DNA from: Rhodoferax sp.
GTDB lineage: Bacteria > Pseudomonadota > Gammaproteobacteria > Burkholderiales > Burkholderiaceae_C
NCBI GenBank assembly: GCA_028292305.1
Contig: JAQGMQ010000588.1
Span: 1-33,049, forward strand
Direction: 5' to 3'
DNA: 33,049 bases
A program made the position numbers and the translations under genes. Under the pieces are notes generated by a model. That model saw only the letters and a program-made list of their open reading frames with translations. It was not told the origin of the DNA and did no database searches. Shown here one piece after another: positions 15,401 to 21,998 of this stretch (positions within the stretch are counted from its first letter, which is position 1; every line of letters starts with the position of its first letter).

Positions 15401-16395
15401 TAGTGGTGGCCACCGCCAGTTGCGCGGGCTGCCGTCTTGGCCTTCTTGGCGGCAAGATCGGCTTGCTCTTTCGCGTAGTCCTTCGGGTCCAACAAATCGA
15501 ACTGCGTCTGCCAGTCGCCGCCGTGGCTGTCCCCGACGTGGCGCACCTTCTCCACCCGGAACACCTGATTGACCGCGAAACTTTCTAGCTTCACCGGATC
15601 GCCCGGCACGATGGTTGGCTGCAACAGGCTGTTCACCCGCCAGCCGTCATAGTACGGCTTCAAGCCGGCGACGGTCTTCACATGGGGCAGTGCGCCCGTG
15701 GTGGTGTCGGCAACCTTCGCCGTTTCCTTCGCACCCTCGCGTTTACGTTCCGGCGACTTGATCATGCCAGAGGTGGACGAGATGACGATCGCCTGCCGGC
15801 TGGTGGTGCCGTTGCGGGCCACCACCTGCAACGCCTCGTTCTGCACCGACCATTCCAGGCCGGCGCCATCCGTTGCCTTGCGCAGCGCCGTGCGCGCCGG
15901 GCCGTAGTAGCTGAACCCATGCGCCCAAGTGCGATCTGGCGCACTGTCGGGCAGGATCACCGGCAGCCCCATCTGGTTGCCCACGTCTTTGATGATGGCG
16001 TGTGCGCTGGCACCTGCACCCAAGCCCACCGACACCATGGTATCCCGCAACGGCACCTGCCCGTCGTGCATCTCCAGCACGGTCGCCCAATCGGCACCGT
16101 CGCGAACGGTGAAGCCGAACGTCACATTGCCTGACGCCATCAACTGCGCGCCCTGGCTTTCGGTGTATCCGGCATACAGCGCCAGCCGCACATCCGGGGA
16201 TTCCAGCAGTTTCCGTGTCTCGGGTGCGAGGTTGTAGATCGTGACCTTCGACTTGTTCGGCGCTTCCTTCGACGTTTTCTCGATATCGAAGGTGATGCGC
16301 AGGCTCGGCATTCCCGCCTCGCCGCTCGCGATGATGCGCCCGGTGCCGCCAGCAGGCCCGACGATCAGCTTGTAGACGCGATCAAATAACGGCAT
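15400..16395 (-). CDS. Baseplate hub protein
   Basis: A 331-residue protein between the Dit-like proteins and the spike, the expected place of the hub (gp27 / gp44-like). The N-terminal region (about 27-70) has a beta-domain with RITFDIEKTSKEAPNKSKVTIYNL, a widely shared start of phage hub proteins. The centre contains a helical LysM-like or pilot segment (SAHAIIKDVGNQMGLPV), and the C-terminal part a VNSLLQPTIVPGDPV element. It ends in a Lys/Ala-rich helix and GGGHH. It should trimerise and connect the tail tube to the spike. The ATG at 16395 overlaps the preceding gene by 14 bases. Confidence 0.82.
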   Translation of the reverse strand: MPLFDRVYKLIVGPAGGTGRIIASGEAGMPSLRITFDIEKTSKEAPNKSKVTIYNLAPETRKLLESPDVRLALYAGYTESQGAQLMASGNVTFGFTVRDGADWATVLEMHDGQVPLRDTMVSVGLGAGASAHAIIKDVGNQMGLPVILPDSAPDRTWAHGFSYYGPARTALRKATDGAGLEWSVQNEALQVVARNGTTSRQAIVISSTSGMIKSPERKREGAKETAKVADTTTGALPHVKTVAGLKPYYDGWRVNSLLQPTIVPGDPVKLESFAVNQVFRVEKVRHVGDSHGGDWQTQFDLLDPKDYAKEQADLAAKKAKTAARATGGGHH

Positions 16396-16714
16396 CGGCT
16401 ATCTCGGCTGCGCTGGCATACAGCAGCGTCACGTCGCCAGCAGGCAAGGCCGCGCGCGTGATGCTATCGCGCCGGTCGGGCACCACAACCATCAGGTCGC
16501 CGGGGGGCATGCCCTCTTGGCGGTAGCGGCTTAACAGCAGGGTGTCGGGCACGATCACCACGCCCTCCACCAGCGTGTCATGCGATGCAGATTCGACGCC
16601 CAGTGTCCAGAACTCGGCTTCGGAGTTCCAGGCGAAATGGAGGAAGAACGTCTCGCCCTCCAAGTCGATTTCCAGCAAGCTGTCGTTCTGGTCAGGCACG
16701 CCGATGGCGATCAC
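16382..16714 (-). CDS. Small baseplate-region protein (DUF6983-like)
   Basis: A 110-residue protein with GTG start at 16714 in a GTGA overlap with the Dit-like gene. A beta-rich N-terminal half contains VPDQNDSLLEIDLEGETFFLHF and a WNSEAEFWTLGVES segment, matching from memory the small DUF6983 group (usual start: pVPNQSFSVTLDG, W-x-x-FWTLDI). These sit between the Dit-like protein and hub in small myoviruses and may act as a plug or connector in the baseplate. Reading from an upstream start would run through the Dit-like gene in another frame, so I discard the longer form. Function inferred from place. Confidence 0.7.
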   Translation of the reverse strand: MIAIGVPDQNDSLLEIDLEGETFFLHFAWNSEAEFWTLGVESASHDTLVEGVVIVPDTLLLSRYRQEGMPPGDLMVVVPDRRDSITRAALPAGDVTLLYASAAEIADAVI

Positions 16715-17316
16715 TTGGACAGCCCCACGGCCTTGCCGAGTGACTTCAGAATGCTGCCGCCCTTGTCTGCCGTCGCCGCAGCCGGGTCGGTTGCGGTGGC
16801 CTTGCCTGCGGGCGCTTTGGTCGCGCCGGTCTTGGCGGCAACTTTGTCGGCCGGCACGTCCGTCGTTTTCAGCACCACCTTGCGGATCTGAATGAACTCG
16901 GCTTGCACGTCCAGCCACTTGCCGCCCGGCCCTGCGCTGCTGCGGGTCAGGCGGCACGACGACATAGCCATGTTCGGATAGACGCCCAGGCCGGTCACGA
17001 TCGTGATGGGCGTATGCTCGGCGTAGACCTGCTGCAAGGCGGCGATTGCGTCGAGCAATTTGGTTTTGCCCGCAGGTGTGCCGCCGGTTAAAGCGCCGCC
17101 CAGCACCGTTGCCGATGCCGCCGAGACACCGCCTTCGATGGACAGTTTCGGCGCGCCTGGCAGGATCGCATCGCTGATCGGGCTGCCGTCTTCCACCGGG
17201 TATTCCGTGGCGACGCTTGGCAGTTCGATCACTTCGCGCGACAGCGTGTCCAAGCGCAGCGCCGCAATCATGGTGCCGGTCGGGTTGATGCCGAAGATCA
17301 TGTCGAGGAAGGCCAT
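16711..17316 (-). CDS. Dit-like distal tail protein
   Basis: A 201-residue protein directly after the tape measure. The N-terminal 140 residues look like the Dit-like tail domain of small myoviruses, with LDTLSREVIELPSVATEYPVEDGSPISD (substrate-free beta core; the EYPVEDG-x-x-I-x-D pattern is typical) and a later QQVYAEHTPITIVTGLG segment. The C-terminal 55 residues are Ala/Lys/Pro-rich and probably flexible, ending in a short helix GGSILKSLGKAVGLSK. It likely makes the ring between tail tube and hub. The ATG at 17316 shares a base with the tape measure stop. Confidence 0.8.
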   Translation of the reverse strand: MAFLDMIFGINPTGTMIAALRLDTLSREVIELPSVATEYPVEDGSPISDAILPGAPKLSIEGGVSAASATVLGGALTGGTPAGKTKLLDAIAALQQVYAEHTPITIVTGLGVYPNMAMSSCRLTRSSAGPGGKWLDVQAEFIQIRKVVLKTTDVPADKVAAKTGATKAPAGKATATDPAAATADKGGSILKSLGKAVGLSK

Positions 17317-19016
17317 CAGTCGCGCCTTCCAAATTCCACACCCGGCGTGGCCAGTTCGAGATCACGGCCGACGCTTTGGCGCAGGCCGCTGCGGGTGCCG
17401 TCAGCGGCAGCAGCAGCCACCGCAGCGGGCGTGTCGGAGGTCGTGGTGATGTTGTTGGTGACGGTGGCGGTGACGTTGGAGTTATTCGTGTTGCCGGCGG
17501 TTGGCACCATTGTGGACGGTGCAATCTTGCCGACGTTCTCGTCCCAGATGGCTTCCTGGCCGGTCATGGTGCGGAACTTGTTGGCGAGGGTGCGAATCCC
17601 GTTCATGGGGCTGAAGTTCAGAATCTTGTCCTGCAACCCGTTCAGCCAATCGCTGGCCTCGCGGATGCTGTCAATCATGGTGCGGATGTCGCGAAGGGTC
17701 GCCTTAACCTCGCCGCCAAGCGTCCATCCCGTGCCCAGGTTGGACAGCGACGGGAACAGCAGGTCGATGCCCTCACCCATCAGGTGGAACATCTCAGTCA
17801 CCGACCGAACGGCTTCCTTCAGGTCGCCTAGCGGGTCTTGGCCGTTCCAGAGTGCCGCCCAGGCATCCTTAATGCCCTCGATCTCAGCTTCGTGGCCGCT
17901 GAACGCCTCGGTGACGTAGGCGGCGAACTCGCGAGCCTTGCCGATACCGTAGTCAACCGCGTCTCCGATCGTGGCTTTCCAGCCGTCGATCTTATCCTTC
18001 CACTCGGCAAACGGGCCGATCAGGTCTTCCGTGACCGACGCCGCACCGCGCATCCACGCCAGCACGTCGTCAATCGCCAGCCCAACAGCGACGATCGCCG
18101 CTACCACGCCGGCCCATGGGGTCAGCAGAAGCCCGACCATGGACGCCATGCGGACAAGCATCGCAACGGCGGCAGGCCCAAACAGTGCGACAAAGAAGAT
18201 GCCGGCCAGGCGCAGCAGGTTGCCGTAGCCACCCACCACGTCGGCCATCTCACGCACGCCATCGACTGTCTCGCGGGCTGCCCACACGATGGCGCGGGCC
18301 ATCCACTCCCAGGCGCCCGTAGCCTTCCCGATATCGTAAACGAGCCGTCCGAACAGTGAATGCACCGTTTCAAACGCACGGGCGAACGTCATCGGCATAT
18401 TCTGGAAACGCTGATTGATTTCGTCCTGCGCCTTCAGGAACAGCGCAGCGAACTTCTCCGATGTCATGGTGCCCGCATGCACCATTTCCATGAACGCTTT
18501 CTTGCCGCCGTCCATGGACTTGGCAATCACGTCCACGGCGCCGGGGATGTCGATCATCAGGGCTTTGAGGTGCTGCATCTGCACCGTGCCCAGCGAGAAC
18601 ATTTCCTCGATCTGGATCATGCCGCGACGTGCGCCGGCAGCCGTGCCACCGCCAAGGGTGCCGAGTTTGGAAATGCTCTCCGTCAGTTGCAGGATCTGGT
18701 CAGTGGACAGGTTCAGACTGGAACCCGTGGTCTTCAACTGCGCGAACAGGCTGCCGACGCCTTCAAACGATGCGCCCGTGGCTTCGGCCTGCTTTTGCAG
18801 CACGTCCATGACGCGGGTCGTCTCGGTCACGCTGTCGGTCACGTTCATCACGCGGCCGGCGATCGTGTTCCACTGGTCGGCCAACTCCATGACGTCATGG
18901 GCGGCTAAAACGGCGGCTAGCTTCGCCAGTAGGCCGTTAAGAGCGCCTTCGAACTTGTTGACGCCGGAAGTGTCAGCGTCATATCTCAGAAGCGTAACGA
19001 GTTCCCGAACGATCAT
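17316..19016 (-). CDS. Tail tape measure protein
   Basis: A 566-residue tape measure protein. Residues about 15-220 are helical with the DVMELADQWNTIAGRVMN-type N-terminal domain, and about 260-320 form a strongly hydrophobic block (two or three segments, LLRLAGIFFVALFG and VGLLLTPWAGVVAAIVAVG) expected to insert in the host membrane. The C-terminal part is Thr/Asn- and Ala-rich. Family knowledge of about 0.15 nm per residue gives a tail near 85 nm, a medium contractile tail; this is an inference. The ATG at 19016 has GAGG about ten bases upstream and follows the frameshift extension of the chaperone by 22 bases. Confidence 0.92.
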   Translation of the reverse strand: MIVRELVTLLRYDADTSGVNKFEGALNGLLAKLAAVLAAHDVMELADQWNTIAGRVMNVTDSVTETTRVMDVLQKQAEATGASFEGVGSLFAQLKTTGSSLNLSTDQILQLTESISKLGTLGGGTAAGARRGMIQIEEMFSLGTVQMQHLKALMIDIPGAVDVIAKSMDGGKKAFMEMVHAGTMTSEKFAALFLKAQDEINQRFQNMPMTFARAFETVHSLFGRLVYDIGKATGAWEWMARAIVWAARETVDGVREMADVVGGYGNLLRLAGIFFVALFGPAAVAMLVRMASMVGLLLTPWAGVVAAIVAVGLAIDDVLAWMRGAASVTEDLIGPFAEWKDKIDGWKATIGDAVDYGIGKAREFAAYVTEAFSGHEAEIEGIKDAWAALWNGQDPLGDLKEAVRSVTEMFHLMGEGIDLLFPSLSNLGTGWTLGGEVKATLRDIRTMIDSIREASDWLNGLQDKILNFSPMNGIRTLANKFRTMTGQEAIWDENVGKIAPSTMVPTAGNTNNSNVTATVTNNITTTSDTPAAVAAAAADGTRSGLRQSVGRDLELATPGVEFGRRD

Positions 19017-19038
19017 GCAACGAACGCCTCGGGTTTAT

Positions 19039-19215
19039 TCACTGACGGCGCTCAGATTGCTGCCTTTCGGCGCAAGCCTGCATGTCCATCAGCGAGCATA
19101 TTTTCATGAGGTCTAGTAGCGTGGCATCGCCGTTTTTGACCTCGGCTAGCGAAATATGGCCCGCCATGATGGGTCGCCACACTAGCAATTCAGCCGATAG
19201 TTCGTCGTCTAGTTT
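19039..19215 (-). CDS. Tail assembly chaperone, -1-frame extension (GT-like)
   Basis: Between the chaperone stop (19209-19211) and the tape measure start there is an open frame, -1 relative to the chaperone, ending at TGA 19039-19041. From codon 19215 it reads 58 residues: GKLDDELSAELLVWRP, then MAGHISLAEVKNGDATLLDL, then LMDMQACAERQQSERRQ (a D-L-x-x-x-x-x-x-MD-x-x-A-x-AE pattern). This resembles the second frame of tail assembly chaperones, usually translated by -1 frameshifting to make a G-GT fusion that contacts the tape measure. The first in-frame start codon after the stop is a TTG with no ribosome site, so independent translation looks unlikely. The frame stays open further upstream through 19281. 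The open frame is seen; the frameshift is inferred. Confidence 0.65.
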   Translation of the reverse strand, partial: KLDDELSAELLVWRPIMAGHISLAEVKNGDATLLDLMKICSLMDMQACAERQQSERRQ

Positions 19216-19676
19216 GCCAGGGACATGGCCGTGCGGTCCTTCAGGGCCAACCCAATACGGCTGACCCCGGCGGTAAAAACCTTGGCGTAGTTCACCACCA
19301 CGATCTGAACCAGCAGTTCCACCATTTCGCCAACATCGGCAAACACGCGGTTCTGCACGCCCTCGGTCAGCTTCACGGCATCGCCTGCGCCATCGGCCTG
19401 CACGAACACGTATTCCGGGTTCAGGAGCATGCGGGCGAGGCTGGTGAGGGTCTTGCCATCGAGGCTGCCAGATGCCTGCGTGACGGCCGCTGTGAACGCC
19501 TGCGTGGCCGTGTCCACGTCGCTGGCGCCGCGCACCTGGGACAGCACAGACGCCATCGGGCCAAGCAGGTGCTTCTGCAAATCGCCTAGCACTTCCAGCG
19601 ACTTCAGCGGCTCGAAACGCTTGATGGTGAAAATGTTGTCACCGATCTCGACCGTCTCGCGGTTTGCCTGCGCCAT
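19209..19676 (-). CDS. Tail assembly chaperone (G-like)
   Basis: A 155-residue protein between the tube protein and the tape measure, the canonical place of the tail assembly chaperone. It begins MAQANRETVEIGDNIF and IKRFEPLKSLEVLGDLQKHLLGP and is mainly helical, with an ALARML-type segment and a C-terminal helix near NYAKVFTAG. Chaperones of this kind coat the tape measure before tube assembly. The ATG at 19676 follows the tube gene stop immediately and has GAGG nine bases upstream. Its downstream -1 frame carries the likely GT-type extension (19039-19215). Confidence 0.82.
   Translation of the reverse strand: MAQANRETVEIGDNIFTIKRFEPLKSLEVLGDLQKHLLGPMASVLSQVRGASDVDTATQAFTAAVTQASGSLDGKTLTSLARMLLNPEYVFVQADGAGDAVKLTEGVQNRVFADVGEMVELLVQIVVVNYAKVFTAGVSRIGLALKDRTAMSLAN
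19275..19281 (-). promoter_or_regulatory. Candidate slippery heptamer for -1 frameshift
   Basis: On the coding strand the bases are GGTTTTT, with codons GTT TTT in the chaperone frame. It is T-rich and lies where both frames are open, about 70 bases before the chaperone stop. It is not a textbook X-XXY-YYZ site because the first codon would re-pair poorly after the slip. A second candidate is GGCAAAC just before the TAG (19212-19218). I cannot decide which, if either, is used. Confidence 0.3.
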
Positions 19677-20114
19677 TTAGCTGACCTCACCGAATACGAG
19701 GCTGGCGAGCGTCTGCTGCACCGCCGTGATCGTCCAAGCGCGGGTGCCGACTTCCTTGCCGAAGCCGGCCTCTGCCGCCTTGGTGATCCAGGCTTGGCCG
19801 GCAAAGAACAGCATGCCGCCCAACAGGTCTTCGATCGCGAGCGGCACAACGCCGGAACCGGATAGCTTGTCCACGCGGTAGAGGGTGGAAAGCACCTGAT
19901 TGGATAGGCTGGTCTGCTGCAACGTGATCACCACGGTGACGCGGGGATCGTTGCTCATGGACCGGGCGACCTCGCCGTCCGCACCAGCCTGCGAGGCAAC
20001 ACCTTCAGTCATCTCAGTGACGGTGACAAAGGTGCCGTCAGCAAAGCCGCTGATCGGAAAGCCGCCGACGCTGATCAGCACCTTTGATGCGTCGTAAGTC
20101 CTAACTTCGGGCAT
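19677..20114 (-). CDS. Tail tube protein (DUF3277 type)
   Basis: A 145-residue protein of the DUF3277 family found next to the DUF3383 sheath in small myoviruses. Family features are the YDASKVLISVGGFPISGFADGTFVTVTEM start, a DGEVARSMSNDPRVTVVITLQQTS segment in the middle, and a GEVGTR-type strand with WTI near the end. It forms the inner tail tube. The ATG at 20114 has AAGGA eight bases upstream, following the sheath stop at 20126 by 11 bases. Family assignment is strong; the tube role follows from size, fold expectation and place. Confidence 0.88.
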   Translation of the reverse strand: MPEVRTYDASKVLISVGGFPISGFADGTFVTVTEMTEGVASQAGADGEVARSMSNDPRVTVVITLQQTSLSNQVLSTLYRVDKLSGSGVVPLAIEDLLGGMLFFAGQAWITKAAEAGFGKEVGTRAWTITAVQQTLASLVFGEVS

Positions 20115-20125
20115 GATCGCGATCC

Positions 20126-21481
20126 TTACGACAAGCTATAGGAAAGAGTTCCGCTAATGTTTGCGGCATGGATCGCGCCCGCCAGGCGTGCGGTGAATGA
20201 GATGTCGTTCAGCACGCGGTTGGCCTTGTCGTTGAACGACACGTCAGCCGACAGCGGCAGAGACAGCGTGTAGCTGCGGATGATGCGGTTGCTGCTGTCG
20301 AGTTCCTCCGGCGCGATGCCGCCGCGGGCCACGCCCTGATCCAGCGCACCGCGAACCATCGCGCCGACCATGCGAATGCCCACGTCATCGTAGGGAATAC
20401 GGTTGTCCACCATCAGGCCGAACACGCGCACCTTGATCTCTTCTTCCAGCCAGTCGCGGAAGCGAATCACGTCGATCCACTCGCCGCCTGCCACGCGGCC
20501 GTTCTGTGTGATGGCAACGTTCCTGAAGCTCTCGAACGTGTTGCCGTTCTTGTTGAACACGTTCAGGGCGGTGCCTTCGGCCAGCACGTCGGCGTTGATC
20601 GCGGCCAATTCCTGATTGGCCCACGTCTCTTGGCCGGGGTATTTGGTGAACGATTTCGACATGATCGCCGCCTCGGGGAAGTCGCTGACGGCGAGCGGGT
20701 GATACCACCACGCGGTGCGGAAGAACTGGCCGTTCTTGAGCAGATATCCGGTGTCGGTGATGCTGCCGCTGTTGGCCGCGTTGATGTCGGCCACGGAGGT
20801 GACGAACAGCTTCTTCGCGGCTTCGGCCCAGGCGGCAACGGCCAGCACGGTGGCCTGCGTGCGATCGGGCACCACCAAGCCATACCAGCCGTTATTCGCG
20901 CTCTTGCAGGCTGCCAGGGCGATCGTGGCTGTCTCGGTGACGGTCTTTGCACCAAGCGTCAGGTTCGTGGTCACAGGCTTGACGCTGAACGCAGCGCCAC
21001 TGGTGTTGGGCGCGATCTTCAGCGAGCCGGAAACGTTGGTGCCGGTGAAAGGAACGCCAGCGTTGCCCATGGCTGCAATCAGGCCAGTGACGACACCCGA
21101 CGCGCCGGCAACCGTGGCGGTGAAACTGACCGCTGCCGTGGTGGCGCTGCCGTTGACGTTGTAGCCCATGAGCATGCTGAACGTGTCGCCGGCGTTCACG
21201 CTGCCTGGCACGTTCAGCGTCACGTCATCCACCGACTGGCGTCCGATGAACACCTGCCGCACGCATGGGGTCTGCGAGAACGCATCCCGCACGGCCAGAT
21301 ACATCGGGTCATTCTCGTCCATACCCAAGTCCAGCAGATCGTCGGGGCTGGTCACGACCATCACGCGGGCGAGGTCCAGAACGTGCGGGCCGAACACCAT
21401 CATATCGCTGAACGACTGCTGCGCGATCGCTGTCGTGCGCAGCGCAATCGTTACATTAACGATGCGGTCAATGTTGGCCAT
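20126..21481 (-). CDS. Tail sheath protein (DUF3383 type)
   Basis: A 451-residue protein of the DUF3383 family, which takes the place of the contractile sheath in phages with this gene set. It starts MANIDRIVNVTIAL, contains a YPGQETWANQELAAINADVL segment and a C-terminal region with a conserved NRIIRSYTLSLPLSADVS stretch (sheath proteins join neighbours through such terminal strands). The start at 21481 has GGAGA nine bases upstream; a longer frame to 21529 would begin inside the terminator gene and is rejected. It overlaps the neck terminator gene by 14 bases. The presence of this gene marks the tail as contractile. Confidence 0.88.
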   Translation of the reverse strand: MANIDRIVNVTIALRTTAIAQQSFSDMMVFGPHVLDLARVMVVTSPDDLLDLGMDENDPMYLAVRDAFSQTPCVRQVFIGRQSVDDVTLNVPGSVNAGDTFSMLMGYNVNGSATTAAVSFTATVAGASGVVTGLIAAMGNAGVPFTGTNVSGSLKIAPNTSGAAFSVKPVTTNLTLGAKTVTETATIALAACKSANNGWYGLVVPDRTQATVLAVAAWAEAAKKLFVTSVADINAANSGSITDTGYLLKNGQFFRTAWWYHPLAVSDFPEAAIMSKSFTKYPGQETWANQELAAINADVLAEGTALNVFNKNGNTFESFRNVAITQNGRVAGGEWIDVIRFRDWLEEEIKVRVFGLMVDNRIPYDDVGIRMVGAMVRGALDQGVARGGIAPEELDSSNRIIRSYTLSLPLSADVSFNDKANRVLNDISFTARLAGAIHAANISGTLSYSLS

Positions 21482-21998
21482 TGGTAATAATCTCCACGGT
21501 GACGTGCGCAGGAATGGAGGTGCTGACACCGCCGGTTATGGTGCCGTCGATGTTGACGGTTTCGATCAGGCCCACGTCGTCGGTGCTGGCCTGTAGGCGC
21601 CGAATGCCAATTTCGAGCATGCCGCGTGGTTCGTGGAATGCCGTGTCAAGTAGCGCCGTGATGTTCTGCACACCGCCGTGGTCCAGCACCGCAAGATTGA
21701 GCCGCGTGGCCACGTCGATGGTGGTCTGCCAGCGCAGGCGTTGCTTCAGCGTCTCCAACAGATCCACAGCGCCGACGCCGTAGCATTGGATTTCCAGCAC
21801 CACTTCGCGGTGGCTGCGGACAAGCTGAAACCCCGCCTCGTCCACGGGTTCGTAAATCTCGTGTTCCGGCCCGGTGCTGGTGCCCAAGCGTAGCGCCATG
21901 AACGGCTTCACCGGCTGCGGTGCGTCTTGCTCTGCCCACACGACGGCACACCCGGCAGCGGGCGCTACCAGGGCATACACGTCAGCAGCGAAGGGCAT
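21468..21998 (-). CDS. Neck (tail) terminator protein, gp12-like
   Basis: A 176-residue protein just before the sheath gene. It starts MPFAADVYALVAPAAGCAVVWAEQDAPQP, followed by KPFMALRLGTSTGPEHEIYEPVDEAG; this helix, W, then P-x-P-x-x-P-x-x-x-L pattern is the mark of gp12-like neck terminators (often annotated LIC_12616 family). The C-terminal part has an EIGIRRLQASTDDVGLIETVNIDG element. It closes the end of the tail tube at the neck. The ATG at 21998 shares a base with the upstream stop (TAATG). A longer frame to 22058 is rejected because it enters the preceding gene. Confidence 0.82.
   Translation of the reverse strand: MPFAADVYALVAPAAGCAVVWAEQDAPQPVKPFMALRLGTSTGPEHEIYEPVDEAGFQLVRSHREVVLEIQCYGVGAVDLLETLKQRLRWQTTIDVATRLNLAVLDHGGVQNITALLDTAFHEPRGMLEIGIRRLQASTDDVGLIETVNIDGTITGGVSTSIPAHVTVEIITNGQH

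Noticed and set aside
19082-19264. Short plus-strand frame between tape measure and chaperone
   Set aside because: The minus -1 frame of the chaperone explains the region better and has a family-like pattern.
20630-21487. Long plus-strand open frame (285 residues) opposite the sheath gene
   Set aside because: The DUF3383 sheath gene on the other strand explains the sequence; the plus product is rich in Arg, His and Gly without any recognisable domain.
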